The notes under the pieces: model-generated | Told to the model about the DNA's origin: nothing | What the model saw: the letters and a program-made list of their open reading frames with translations, nothing else | The model's database searches: none | In this document: positions 1 through 11,958 of the stretch, in pieces | Layout: every line of letters starts with the position of its first letter | Numbering within the stretch: position 1 is the stretch's first letter | Made by a program: the position numbers and the translations under genes | Assembly: GCA_013423385.1 (NCBI GenBank) | Contig: BLZA01000020.1 | Span: 112,051-176,050, forward strand | Reading direction: 5' to 3' | From: Naganishia liquefaciens | Taxonomy: Eukaryota; Basidiomycota; Tremellomycetes; Filobasidiales; Filobasidiaceae | DNA length: 64,000 nucleotides

Positions 1-44
1 GGTCGAGTCGAGCGACAACATCTCACAATCTTGAACACAGTCCG

Positions 45-256
45 TGTCAAGCCAAGGTCAACTATTGAATGCCTTGGTAGTCATATGTCTATCGTTGTAC
101 TTACCTGTCAAGCCAAGGTCAACTATTGAGTGCCTTGGCTTCACAGGTGAGTAGCGTACAAGGTTACTAGATAGGTTCGCATAGATACTGCCTTGCTGAA
201 AAATCTGTTTGAGCTAAGCGCGATCGCGCTAACGCGCCCAAGCTAGTTCAACAGTC
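45..256 (+). repeat. 210-bp direct repeat, copy 1
   Basis: This stretch is repeated in the same orientation at 4854-5064 with about 90% identity by eye. Inside it the phrase TGTCAAGCCAAGGTCAACTA occurs twice (near 45 and 111), and the end holds a GCGCGATCGCGC palindrome in copy 1. It carries no coding frame. The two copies bracket the Copia relic, so it may be the LTR of a third element or a duplicated flank; the sequence alone does not decide. Confidence 0.75.
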
Positions 257-2240
257 CGAACCATCTTGATTGATTCAAAACTTCCGCAAGAATTCTGGGC
301 TGAGGCAGCAAATTACGTAGTTCATGTTCGAAATCGAATTCCAAATGCGAAGATACACGATGTGGTCTGAAAAATGTGGCTCACGAGACACTGCGGCCTT
401 TTGGATCTCAAATTTGCTTTCGAGATCATACAGAGTCTGACAAACTCCAGGCACGGTATCGACCAGGTGTTTTGCTCGGATGGCGCGAGGACAGTAGTTC
501 CTATGTTCGATACTGGGATCCACTCAAGAAATCCGTCAATTATTCAAGAGATGTCGTCTATTCACCACTTGACATATCTCCCGTCAAATCGAAAGTCGAG
601 CCAGCGATGAAACAGTTGGACACAGTCGACTTAACAAGCCATCACATAGAACAGAGAAAGGAACCAAAAATAAATAATCATCAAACGCCTGACGTACATG
701 TCGCGCCATTGCCTCCAACTCCCACGGCTCAGCGATATACGACTACTGAGCTCGAAGATGAATCGACTGCAAACATTTCGCCTTCACCCTCTCCAAGAGA
801 TCCTGCGACATCGCTGCGTCGCGTGCCTTCAGATGACATACTTGGTCACTATGAAAATGATAGCGAATCTGACGATGAGCTTGCCCTTGGCCAGGTTGCG
901 CAAGCTGCTGCGTTGATCTCAAACGCAGGGAATCCCAACTCTTATAAAGAAGCTAGAAATTCACCACAATGGGAGCAATGGAAAACTGCAATTCAAGAAG
1001 AGCTCGAGAAGATGGAAAAGTACCAAGTCTTCAAAGTTATTCCTCGCCAACCGATCATGCATGTTTTAAAGGCCCGTTGGGTCTTCACTCGTAAAGTAGA
1101 TGGTGAAACCGGGAAGATTGCCACATTCAAAGCCAGATGGGTCGCAAAAGGGTATGCTCAGCTCAGATCGAAGGCATTCATCTCAACGACATTCACGCCT
1201 CAGTCGTTCACAAAGATTCAATCAGAGTCCTTCTCGCACTCGTCAACTATCACGACTACGAGTGCGATCAGCTAGACATCAAAGCAGCTTTCCTGAACGG
1301 CGAACTTGAAGAAACGATCTTCATGGAACCTCCCGAAGGAAATGAAATAGATAGAAGCCCAGTGATTCAACTTCAGAAATCTTTGTATGGACTAAAGCAA
1401 TCCCCACGTTGCTTCAACAAGGCTTTCAACACCTGGATGAAAAGCCAAGGTTTTGTCTCTGCTAGAGCTGATCCATGCCTATACATCTTCAAGAAAGCCG
1501 ACACGATCGTTTTAATCTCGGTACATGTCGACGATCAACTTGTTGCATCAAATTCGCGACCCGTCTTGGACAAATTCAAGAAAGATCTCAATGAGCGATT
1601 CGAATGCGCGGACAACGGTCCCGTCAATTACTTTCTCGGTTTCAAAGTTCATCGCGACCGACAACAGAGAAAATTATTTGTCGGACAGGAATTCTATATC
1701 GAATCACTGTTAGAAAAATTCGAAATGACCACCTGCAATCCTGTCAAGACACCACTACCGCCTGGATTCAAGCCGGTAGCAGCGTCAGACGACGAAGTAG
1801 AAGAGGCAAAGCACTTGGAGTTTCCCAAAATCGCCGGATCTGTTCTTTATCTATCAACTATCACACGGCCAGACATTTCGTACGCTGCTGGCGTCTTGGC
1901 GCGATACATCAGTCGTTGGTCGTTATCTCATTTCAAAGCTGCCAAACATCTGCTGCGGTATCTACGAGGGACAACAAATTTGTGTTTAACATTCGATGCC
2001 AATATTTGTCAAAAGTTCTTTTTCGGATTCGCCGATGCGGATTGGGGAGGATGTCAAGATACTCGCAGATCTACATCTGAATACATCTTCAAGACTTTCG
2101 GAGGCTTAACATCTTGGCGAGCTCGACGTCAACCTACAGTGTCACTCTCCACCGCCGAAGCGGAATATCCTTCTTCTGCCGATGCCGCAAAACAAGCAGT
2201 ATGGCTAAGGACACTACTTGAAGATTATAAGAGGACTAAA

Positions 2241-3308
2241 GCTGCTGCTCAGCTCTTGCTGAAGGCCAGCACGCCCCTCTCGCCCCTCTTCTTGAGATGT
2301 TCGCGCACTTGGACAACGAGTAGGATAAGCAGGACAAAGGAGGATTGAGAATGGAATTACCGAATTGTTGTACAGTAGCAGAAAAGATAAACCAAGTACA
2401 AACGGTCCTTTCTAGCTAGCTCTGCACTTGTAATCTCTTGTGACTTGTACTTGTAATTCAGCTGAACTCTAGCTTATCCCGTATCGCTTACGAGCTCAGC
2501 TGAAGAGCTGCTCTATAGACGTCATTCACCTTACAGCTACTAGACTAAATGTCAGGTTTCGCTCCGCGGCGGCTGCCACTGTTGCTTCCGCCGCCCACAT
2601 CGCGCGCATTGCGAACCTCGCCAGCGAGCCCCGCCTGACAAGGGGTAAACAAGTCAACAAGTGCCCGAATCCCCCTTCACATTTCAAGCTAAGTCTGCTT
2701 ATGCCCATTCTGTTATTGCACAACTTGCAGCCTTTGCAGCTTCTGCCGTGACATGCATTTCTCATCAGGGTACTTGGGCTCCCTGCAGCTAGCTGACTTC
2801 TATCTAGTTAGCCAAATCTGCCCGATTTGCCAGTGCACGACTTGCAGCCTTTGCAGCTCTCGCATTGACAGTTTACATTCAAAGGGATCAAGGGCTCCCT
2901 TGTGCAAACTTCAGTTTGCCACCAATCCCGACGTCTATATAATGAAGCTCAAATCACTTGTACTGTAGAAACCCATTCTATTGAATCACGCTTTGCCACC
3001 CAAACTAGAAGCGTCACTGGCTAAGCATTGCTTTGCCTTTACAACTTGTCTCGCCAGTCTCGCTAGTCGTAGTTAACATTACTGCACGATCACTGTTCCC
3101 TTGTCTTCAGCCCCGCTATTGTGAACACTTCAGTAGCTCCATTCTAGCACTTGTCATTGTCTCAGTTCTGACACCGAAGTAGAAGATCGTTGAACGTGCC
3201 AGTTTCTCCGGATATTCCGAGAGTAGCCGGACTCATCCGATCTCATAATCGGTCACTGCTTAGTCATACAAGGCCGCTAGTTGGCGCCCCGTACTAAGGA
3301 GCTTTACA
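2241..3308 (+). mobile_element. LTR-element insertion inside the Copia RNase H region
   Basis: About 1 kb of unrelated sequence splits the Copia RNase H frame. Its right part (2849-3307) recurs inverted at 61336-61797 with high identity. It reads as an LTR in plus orientation, with a TATA box at 2936-2942 and, at 3281-3288, TGGCGCCC, which resembles a tRNA primer-binding site following an LTR. A short imperfect tandem duplication lies inside (2722 and 2838, around the phrase CTTGCAGCCTTTGCAGC). No coding sequence of the inserted element was found. The exact left border is not clear, and a convincing target-site duplication could not be called. Confidence 0.6.
2936..2942 (+). promoter_or_regulatory. 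TATA box of the LTR insertion
   Basis: TATATAA sits in the LTR-like repeat, about 340 bp before the putative primer-binding site. The inverted copy near 61.7 kb keeps the same context, which supports a retrotransposon promoter. Confidence 0.4.
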
Positions 3309-3608
3309 AAGATCTCGGCTTTCATCAAGAGAATCCTACAACAATCTACAATGACAACATGGGTGCTATTCTTCTATCGAAGAATCCTGTACATCATGAT
3401 CGATCTAAACACATATCTCTGCGACGTCATTTCCTCCGAGATCAAGTCAATGAGCAAATCATCAAGTTGGAACATGTGCCTTCGACAAACAATCAAGCAG
3501 ATCTCTTTACGAAATCGTTGTCAGCAGACCTGTTTCAGCAATTACGGAACGAACTCGGCCTCAATCAAGTCTCCTTAACACAATCAACGGTATTCAGTCG
3601 AGGGGGTG

Positions 3609-3911
3609 TGTCGGAAATCAACGACTTTGAACACCACGTCACTTTAAAAGGACACGTGAATTCTTTGCGCCTCAATCGCGCTTCTGGTGAACGGTTTGTC
3701 AATATGTCATCTCACTGTGCTCGATCCATCTTGAAGCAATATATATATATATATAAACTCTTTTTATTTAGATTCCCACTTTGTACGAACACCTAAAAGT
3801 TCAGACATTTCTACTCTGATTCTTTTAGGTGAGTTCATCATTAACTAGGAGTGACTTTTAATATTCATTAGACATTTCTACTCTGATTCTTTTAGATCTT
3901 GAGCGACAACA
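3609..3911 (+). repeat. Copia 3' LTR
   Basis: It follows the end of the RNase H frame and a purine-rich tract (GAGGGGG). It begins TGTCGGAAATC and ends near GCGACAACA, so TG..CA borders are plausible. It contains an AT dinucleotide run (3742-3757) and the repeated phrase ATTTCTACTCTGATTCTTTT. A clear second copy lies at 6955-7246 and a fragment at 5285-5402. Confidence 0.75.
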
Positions 3912-4853
3912 AACGGAAATCGACTCGTGTATGAATCACAAACGTTCCTCTGACCGGATAATCTTCGTAAAGAAAAGGTCTCTCACTTGATGCCCCTCGA
4001 AGATTCGCGATTATGTTGAATAGGTTATTCTTGATGATCTTGTGGCTTTGAAGCGTAATGAAATGTCCTATATTGTGGCGTAACGAGGAATGGATATTCC
4101 GAATTTTACTATCTGGTCGAAAGCATCGCGCTGTAGCAACTGCAGCTTCAGGGTTGGATCGCTTCCACCACGCAAGCCTCTTTGATCATGTGTATGACGA
4201 TAAAGTGCCAGCTTACAGATGATGACAGCCTCTTTGTTTGGCTCGGTTCGGAGGAGAGATGAGTGTCGCATACTTCCCATCAGTCGTTATAGCCAGTGCT
4301 CACATAGCCCCTTGATACGCTGCAGATCATCTCCGCCTACCCTTTCCAAACGTGTGACTCGAGATCGAAGGGTGTGTTTGGCGTTAGTTGCGTTTCCTAC
4401 GAAGATTCTTGGGATCACAACGAATAATGGGCGCCCCAGCAAGACACCTTGTGTTTGGTTGTGCTTTAAAAAAGAGAGTTTTGGCGCGTCTTGAATTGAG
4501 TCTCTCCGTCTTAGGATGATTATATCGACTGTGCCCCACTGTACACTTCCGATCGAAGTGCTTCAAGGCTGTGACTTCATTGTGATAGAGCTGTCAACCT
4601 GTATACTTGAAGGGGTTTAAGATCCATGTCATCTCGCAGCTGTCATCTCGGATTGTCAACTTTCGAAGATGACAGCTTGGCTGGCGCGAGGACAAGATTA
4701 CAAACCCCCCTTGTCATTTTTGCTGTCAAATCGTCAATCAACATTTTGAACATGCCTATACGACGGCGCTCGGAGCAACTATCTTCGGAGCAAATCTGGA
4801 GATGACAGGCACAGATCTGGAAGGCGTTGGGATTTGGACGATGTCATCTCTAT
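3912..4853. other. No gene seen
   Basis: Only short open frames without recognisable motifs are present. Near 4635-4680 several copies of a TGTCATCT/AGATGACA phrase in both orientations form short inverted repeats. This looks like decayed repeat DNA. Confidence 0.5.
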
Positions 4854-5064
4854 TGTCAAGCCAAGGTCAACTAGTGAATGCCTTCGATATCATATGTCTA
4901 TCATTGTACTTACCTGTCAAGCCAAGGTCCACAAGTGGATGCCTTGGCTTCACAGGTGAGTAGCGTACAAGATTACCAGATAGGTTCGCATATATGCTGC
5001 CCTGCAGAAAAATCTGGTCGAGCTAAGCGCGATCGCGCCAACGCGCCCAAGCTAGTTCGACATC
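4854..5064 (+). repeat. 210-bp direct repeat, copy 2
   Basis: Second copy of the 45-256 repeat. It keeps the internal duplicated phrase and the GCGCGATCGCG core. No coding content. Confidence 0.75.
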
Positions 5065-5284
5065 TATCCAGGCTCTGTCATCTTTTTTTGGCTTGGAATT
5101 TTGGCGTATAGATTGATAGAGGAGATGATAGGCGGAGATGACATAGATTTGAAAAAAACAGCAATCCTTTGCGCCTGACTCTCGCTTCGGATTGATGATC
5201 CATTGAGGTAGCGGTAACGTGTTGCTATGCTCAATTAGTCTTGCAGAAAGATCTATGAGCTCTTTTCATCCACATCCTCACGAT

Positions 5285-5402
5285 ATGCGAACACCTAAAA
5301 GATTGAACATTTCTGCTCTAATCCTATCGGATGAGTCTTTTGTCAGCTAGAAGTGACTTTGGATATTCAGTGGACGCTTTTGCTTTGATTTCATCAAGAT
5401 CG
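5285..5402 (+). repeat. Copia LTR fragment
   Basis: It matches the central and right part of the Copia LTR at 3609-3911: the GCGAACACCTAAAAG start, the GAACATTTCTGCTCT phrase and the TCAGCTAGAAGTGACTTT phrase. Confidence 0.6.
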
Positions 5403-6954
5403 ATGCTCTCTAAGCGCTCAGGTAAGTTTCTCTTTAGCTTATAGCGCTTTACGACTTGTCGTTCCGATTAACTGTAGAGAAGAAAGATCTGTGTATAAGT
5501 AAAGACACGTCTGGGCCTGACGACTAGATCGTCCTCGCAGAGTCAGGGCAAGAACATTCAAGCAAATGTGTTCCTTTGACTAGTGTTCCAGTCGACAGGA
5601 GATTTGAATGGCGAGAACCAGACTTGTCCTGAAAGTGAATTTGAAGATATCAGAAATCTAGTTCGAAAAACGGTCAGAGAAAGGCTTCCTTTGAATTGCA
5701 AACATTTTTTTTGTGTCACTCTTTTTTCCCCATTCATTGACGATATTAATCTCGACACAGCTTTCGCCTTAGAAATCCCGAATGGTATTTGCAAGAACTC
5801 ATTCGAAAAAACATTCTGTTGTACTGGACCTGTCTATGCAGTAGAAATAGTTCTTTTCTCTGGAATAGAAATCGTTCTTTTCTCTGGAATTCCGCCTCAG
5901 GTCTCATTTACAACAATAATCAGTCATTGACATCGCGTGAAGCGGCCTTGAGTTTTAATGTGCGCTGCCACAACCAAAGGTGAAGAGTCCGAAGGACAGC
6001 ATGGAAACTGATACTGGACAAGCTGTGATCGAACGCAGATGCACAAGCTCACATTGTCATTTTTACTCCGTATTTTAAAGGCAGCTACTCTTTTTACGAG
6101 ATTCTGCCATAAAGGGTTCGGAAATGTAGATCCAGTCAAGAGCGAGTACAAGAATCTCTCATCAGAGATATCAAGCACATCAGATACATTTCCGCGTTGA
6201 CCTTTTCTCTATTTCTGACAGACATATTGTGGCCTGTCGGCCGAGAGCGATGCTTATTTGAGTGTGCATTCCACAAGCACGGGAAAATGCTTTCGCTTAC
6301 GCGCCGGAAAGTGTCCCGTATAAGACGGCAGATAGTCGTTGCCGAGCAAGTCTTCTTGAGAGCATGGAAGAATGAAGGCTTGCAGCTGAAAGTAATGTAG
6401 TTATATCCAAAGGCGTCAACGAGGCCTCTAAAGCTTAAAGTACGACTTTTGATCGCTCGACCTAAACGCAATATAGTAATGATTTCCCTCAGCATCAGAT
6501 GAGTTAACGGCGCCCAGATGTTCGGATTGTTCTCCATTGGTTCGTAGCATTCTGAAATTGTCTGTTAACGAGCAGAAATCGTCATGCAGAACCCAGTGAT
6601 ATCTGACTGTTGCTCGTCATTCATTTTGCACAACCTATCTCCACATGAGGCCAATGCCCTGGTTATTTATCTCTTTCGTCCAATTGGAAGTCATGCTATA
6701 ATTCCCACTGATCTTAGCAACTTACTGGCTTCACAGGCATGTTTCATTTGTTACGCCTGACAGGATTCCGTGAAGGATGGAAATCCTTGTACACCCTCAA
6801 TCTCGTCGAAAACAAGGGAAGATGGCATCCCGTTGTGATTGAATCACCAATGCTTCATGCATTACATGCAATCTTAAAGAGCAAATTCGAAGGACTCCCA
6901 CGTTATATATATCATCAGCATCTGCAAGCTGAGCTCGAAGTTTCAACCGAGAAC
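5403..6954. other. No supported gene; decayed sequence
   Basis: Open frames of 115 aa (plus, 5583-5930), 133 aa (minus, 6136-6537) and 88 aa (plus, 6739-7005) exist, but none shows a recognised motif, splice structure or a homologue elsewhere in the window. A short tandem (GGAATAGAAATCGTTCTTTTCT-like, 5850-5890) is present. I treat the stretch as non-genic. Confidence 0.45.
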
Positions 6955-7246
6955 TGTCGAAAATCAACGATTTTGAACAACACGTCACTGTTTCAGGCTA
7001 CGTAAATTCTTTGCGCCTCAAACGCGCTTCTGACGAACGGCCTGTCAAGGTACCATCTGACCTTGCTCGATTCATCTTGCAGCAACAGATAAAACTCTTT
7101 TCATTTAGATTTGCACTTTGTACGAACACCTAAAAGATCAGATATTTCTACTCTGATTCTTTCAGGTGAGTTTTTTATCAGCTAGAAGTGACTCCAAATG
7201 TTCATTAGACATTTCTACTTTGATTCTTTTAAGGACTTGAGAATCC
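6955..7246 (+). repeat. Solo Copia LTR
   Basis: It aligns along its whole length with the LTR at 3609-3911 (TGTCGAAAATCAACG start, GTACGAACACCTAAAAGATCAG middle, TGATTCTTTTAAG end). No internal Copia sequence flanks it, as expected for a solo LTR left by recombination. Confidence 0.75.
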
Positions 7247-9114
7247 AAAACTGACGATTGTCCAGATCTCGTGATGGCGCCTTCTCGAAAGCCTGTCTGC
7301 CTGTACGTGGTTTCTTTGGGTCTTGAAACACACACAACCGACGAATAAACAAGCCATAGCCGAATCTTTTTCCGTAATGCCGGCGCTGCACGCGGTTATG
7401 GATGATCAGCGTCTGGCTATAATTTCGACATAAAACAAAAAAACTTCAGAGTGTCGTCCGACCGATTGACCCGCTCCTTCAGCCGATATTTGTATGAATA
7501 CAAGTGTGTCTGATCTGTTGCTGCGACCAGCCTAACGGTACTCAGAAATCAGGAATTGTCAAAATCAACATTGCGGTCAAACGCGATTGCGAGAGGCGAT
7601 TGTACTTCCATCAGTTGTAAGATACATCAAATCTCTCTGGGCGAGATGTACGAACATCTTATATGATTACCTTGTGTTTTGTCATTGCTACACACAGTCG
7701 CGTATCGCCGTTTGTGATAGACGCGCTTTAACTATTGAAGAGCTTTCTGAAGAGTAAAATAAAGCTTATAGGGCGACCTTTCATGTAAACATCTGAAGCG
7801 ATGTCCCTTACGACCTGTTCTTGAGACACCGGTTCTCGCATAATCGATTGAGCGAGATCAACGGAGATAACGTACTGTTTGGGCTTGACGCCATGAGAGT
7901 TCGGCAAATTGGGTTGACTCAGGACGGAAGTATCTGCGAGATTCGACCGCTCGATCTCGGCTAGAGCTTGTTGGTGCTCCTCAATAATCGTTCTTGTTCA
8001 GCGGTGAACAATTTCTATGCGGCTTCATAAGCATGCCTGCGAATTGCGAAATTCAGTTTTTAAAATACATTGGAATCATTGCTGTTTGCTACCGCTTGCC
8101 TTGTCAGATAGATGAAACCATGTGACGTATACACGAGATTGGTATGGGTATGACTACCGCTGTGCCTTCTCAGATTTGGCATTGCTCAGTGCTGAGCGAT
8201 ATGTTTCATCATCCTTGCAGCACCTAGAGGGCCCCTCTTGCTGCTCGCGAGTCTGAGATGTCGAGGACCAATCATGCCGGCTTGTTTACAGAGTGACCTG
8301 AATAGTAGGTAAGAGCGGGTGTGAGCAGTGATGGGATGATGGCGATTGACCCTTTCGGAAGAGAGCGGAAGCCCAAGAGATTTCAATGCGACGTAGTTGA
8401 CCTAGAGCATAGTAACAGCGAAGTTGTATACAGGTCTAGTGGGTAGCATTTGGCCAGGAAGCACAAAGATACATTGCTCATACAAGTCACTATAAGTACA
8501 GCTTTTCGCTCAGCGCGCTCAATCGGTCGCAGACCTGGCGGGGACCACGATAGGAAGACTCACGGTCCACGAGAGGGGAAATAGCAGTGTCAGAAAAACT
8601 CAAGAGGATTGTCACTAAGCCTCGTGCTCTCGCCCTGCCTTTCCCACCATTTTCGTATTCCGTCGTACAAAGAACCCAGAAAGCGCCCAAGCCGCTGAGT
8701 CTCTCTCCTTTTGCTCTCGCAGGATAGTGATTCTGCCGGGAACTCTGTATGAAAGGAAACGATGATGATTTGTCGACAATATGGACGGAAACGATGATGA
8801 TATGTCGACAGCACAGCGTTCTGTCTCTCTCCAAAGATATCTGAGGCGCAGGTCCCGCTATTGGTCCCGACCCCGAAGTAAACCTTGTGATCCAAGACCC
8901 TGGTCCTCTTCTGCGACACACACCGTGCCAGAGGCACTGTTCTGCGGGGGAACGAGGGGGGTGGGAAGGAAAGCAGTATGTACCCTAGGCATGCAGGCGT
9001 GAGTATAATGACAATATAGCAAGTAGTGATACATCTCGTGGCAAATCCGTCCGACCTCTCGTGGACCGGCCGCAAAGGCCTCCACCCGTCGGCCGTCAAC
9101 TACTTCTCCGACGC
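7247..9114. other. Gene-poor interval
   Basis: No frame in this 1.9 kb shows recognisable protein motifs. The minus-strand frames at 8490-9277 overlap each other and read as shadows. It ends at the stop codon of UBC12. No tRNA or other RNA gene was seen. Confidence 0.5.
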
Positions 9115-10325
9115 CTAGATCAACTTGTCGTACTTTTCGCCCCTGATGGATCCGCCCTTCAAGGCAGTCGTGACATTCCTGGCGAATGCTTGACGATCCC
9201 TGCGCAGGTCTTCTGCGGCCTCTGAGACGCCAGGAACAGGAAGAGTTAGCGGTCGATGATTCGCGTGACAATGACAAAAAGGAGCATCCGACAAACCTTT
9301 GTTTAGGGGATCATCAGGGTTGCTACGAGGCATGATGGGTCAGCTCCCTATCTCTTGAACGATCCGCCGAAACTACTCACGGTTCAAGGAAGAGGTATTG
9401 TAGGCCGACCATGACGGATTGCAGCGAAAGCACGGGCTTCCAGTCTTCTCGCAGGATATTCCTTGGTGAGAGGTCAAATGTTGACACGCTGGAGTTGATG
9501 CGTCGACATGCTGGTACTCACAGACAGACATTTCCTTCCAGGTCAAGGTTGGGGTGATAGATCTGGAGAAAAGCAGCGCGCCCTCGAGATGAGAACAGTC
9601 CCAAGCCGGTAATCGACATTATACTTGCCTTTTTCGTGCATCGGACTTTTGGTGCCTGATGCGGGTAGTTTGGCGAGATGACCACGGTAAAGGGAAAAGT
9701 AGCATTCTTGTACATGCCTTGGGGTGAGACAGAAATTAGTGAACGGTAGCCCGTCTCCACCTATGCACCAGGCAACGCACCTTCGTCGGGCGTGATGGTG
9801 AGCTCAAAGTTCAACAAGTCGGCGGGATCCGGGAAATGGGTCTTCATGGTATCCGGAAGCTCGAGTTCCGTAAGGTCTGTTCGGATGAAACAATGAAGCA
9901 TGAGCATCGTATTCCTGATGAACATTCAATGGCGACGCCGATGTGGATCATGCCTGCCTGCCATGCCGATCAGGGATTATCGCTTGGACCCGAATAGTCC
10001 AGATCCGGAGACTCCTCATCCTAACCCGTGCTTCTGGTTGGCAGCCCAATTCCAGCTTGTGTTGGATCCGTGTCCTTCCAGGGGAAACAACAAGCCGACC
10101 ATCGCCCTCGGCTGTCCCCCTTTCGAATCCCCCAGATACGCGATGACCACGCCATCTACCGTCCGACCACAACTCACCTTTTTGCACCCGGATCTGAGCC
10201 GCCGACGTCTTTGGCTTTGCGCTTGCGGCCGCCTCCTCGTTCTTCTTCATTGACCAGATCTGAGCGCGGCGAGATGAGACAAGGACGAAAATAACCCAAG
10301 GTGTATGACGACATACCTTGATCAT
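9115..10325 (-). CDS. UBC12: NEDD8-conjugating enzyme E2 UBC12, 8 exons
   Basis: E2 enzyme that takes NEDD8 from the E1 and passes it to cullins. Eight exons on the minus strand: 10325-10317, 10259-10178, 9876-9781, 9717-9629, 9562-9522, 9461-9381, 9322-9297, 9221-9115. Phases close to 176 aa, near the family length of about 183. The first exon is 9 nt and encodes only Met-Ile-Lys, the conserved UBC12 N-terminus that docks on the E1. Residues 94-97 are YHPN, and the active-site cysteine is Cys105 in NVCLNILREDW, followed by KPVLSLQS. The C-terminal helix region has NPDDPLNK. The intron at 9628-9563 appears to use a GC donor (GCAAGT). The gene is divergent to PCC1 with about 300 bp between. 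Identification is firm; the exon 1 join is inferred from family conservation. Confidence 0.95.
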
Positions 10326-10625
10326 CTTGTCGGTGGTGGTGTTGCAATCTCAAAGTTTGTAACGAGCGGACGGAATGGTGATCCGTGCAGATGGTGGCCT
10401 GGCCGTGCAGTGTCCTGTGTTCCTTCCTGGGCTTCGCCACCCATCGCCCGGGCATGCGGCATGCGGTCGCTATCTGTCATCAGAGGAGGAGGAGTGGATG
10501 CCCTCGCTCATTTGCTTCCGCGCGTCGATCGCCCGCTTCACTCGTCGTCGCCGTCGTCGTCGTCGTCAAGGAGCTTCCCCCTCTGCCCCGGCAATGCTGT
10601 ATTCCTCTGGATCAACCATCACAGC
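10326..10625. promoter_or_regulatory. Shared divergent promoter of UBC12 and PCC1
   Basis: Only 300 bp separate the start codons of UBC12 (minus) and PCC1 (plus). The interval contains a trinucleotide-like CGTCGTCGC tract near 10545-10570. No clear TATA box was seen. Co-regulation is an inference from the spacing. Confidence 0.5.
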
Positions 10626-11096
10626 ATGACATCCACACAGGAGCCCGCTCAAGACAACCAGCAGGACTGGCACCAGACGTAAGCGCCATCGACCCCCTCC
10701 CGCCGCAAAACGCTCACTTCCCTTCCCCGTCAGCACCCTTCGGATTCCCTTCAAGTCTGCCGCACACGCCGACATTGCACGACGTGTCATCCTCGTCGAC
10801 CGCGAACTCAATGCGCATCTTGTCGAGCGATCGATCGTCGTCGAGGGAAGCAACCTGGTAGCGTGAGTCTCCAGTGCCCAGAGCAATATACCCTCCGCGA
10901 CGGTCTAACGGACGATCCCTCCAGGACATATCGCACAGCAACTGTTCGTCTGCTCAGGCTCGCAACAAACGGATTCATCGAGAATCTTCAGCTCGTCATT
11001 CGTACGATCCACGAATTTGCGCCAACGGCCATGGAAAGCCAGACGGCCGATGAACGTGTGACCGGGGCCGCCATCGAGAATGGTATCACCGTTTGA
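10626..11096 (+). CDS. PCC1: EKC/KEOPS complex subunit Pcc1
   Basis: Small subunit of KEOPS, the complex that makes the t6A modification of tRNAs reading ANN codons and is linked to telomere maintenance and transcription in yeast. Three exons: 10626-10678, 10734-10862, 10925-11096; phases close to 117 aa. The family fold is visible: an opening beta strand (TLRIPFKSAAHADIARRV), then the central strand (ERSIVVEGSNLVA), a second strand with YRTATVRLLRLATN and the C-terminal helix (FIENLQLVIRTIHEFAP). Pcc1/LAGE3 proteins are typically 80-140 aa. A 16-residue polar N-terminal extension and a 25-residue C-terminal tail look non-conserved. Assignment is based on the strand-helix pattern and short signature matches. 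Confidence 0.85.
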
Positions 11097-11958
11097 TGCA
11101 CGCGTGCAGCACCTTCGGCCACTCGGTCGCCAACGCGAGTTTTGGCCGCGCTACCGGCGGTACCTCGACAACTGCTTGACACGGCGACAAATGTGACACA
11201 GTAGCACTGGTGCCTTGGCCAAACATTGGATTTTGCTCACAGTGCTCCACATAATGCGCCGAGTCCCTACGGCACACTCAATCTTTAGTGTCCACGACAT
11301 CGCGAGCCGAACGCACGCACTCGACACACTCAACAAATATGTGCTCACCGCATACTCTTGGCCGAATTTGGCTATATAGCATTCCAGGACGATACGCTTG
11401 CAGCAAAATGGCGTGAAACCCCCTTGTATCCCGATGCAGCGTACCATATGGACAATACTTGGACATTTCCCTATCATCTCGCAAACCCCGCTCGACAGCG
11501 GAGCCAACAAAGAGCTTGACGCCTCAGCAATCTCTGCGCAAAATGAATACGTACTGATACCCCGCGTGCGAACGTCGCGCAATCATGCCCGAATGCATTG
11601 TCCATTTCCTTTCCCATTTCCAGATCGTTCTCATCGCAAGAGCCGCATGGAGAGCAGCTCGAAAAGTCATGATTGCAAAGTGCGCGGCGATCTGCCCGCC
11701 ATGGATGCGATATTGTATCACTTGAAGCCCCAGTTGACAAGCAGGCGCTGTCTTGTCGCCGCTTCGTTGATGCATGCTTGCATGTAAGGTCTATTGCTCC
11801 GAGTAATACAACTCATCGACATGTACAGATGTTTGAGAGTTTCATTAGACGCCAAGTCACACGACCAGGCCTCACTCCAGTCGCCCCCACTGATTGTTAT
11901 ATTCCCCATTTCACGAGGTCAAGGGACAGTCGTCAAGAATGGACCATCCTCGGCGGTA
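11097..11958. other. Intergenic, no gene seen
   Basis: Overlapping open frames on both strands (up to 143 aa, minus, 11151-11582) have no motif and no conserved splice pattern. The interval lies between the convergent ends of PCC1 and the paraoxonase-like gene, so it should hold two 3' UTRs and terminators. Confidence 0.5.

Larger units (their letters stand above)
376..3580 (+). pseudogene. Copia (Ty1-type) Pol remnant, frameshifted and interrupted
   Basis: The end of integrase, the reverse transcriptase and RNase H of a Ty1/Copia polyprotein can be read. Frame 376-1165 holds the post-integrase signature (GVLLGW, YWDP) and the RT start (WEQWKTAIQEEL, KARWVAKGYAQ). A 1-nt frameshift near 1165 moves the reading to the frame that continues to about 2240, with DIKAAFLNG, LYGLKQSPR, VHVDDQL (the YVDD-type catalytic box) and the RNase H segment ADADWGG. 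RNase H then breaks at about 2240 and resumes at about 3310 (DLGFHQ, IYNDN, ADLFTKSL) after roughly 1 kb of foreign sequence. Gag, protease and most of integrase are absent. The element is dead. Family assignment rests on motif order and is secure; clade is not determined. Confidence 0.9.
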
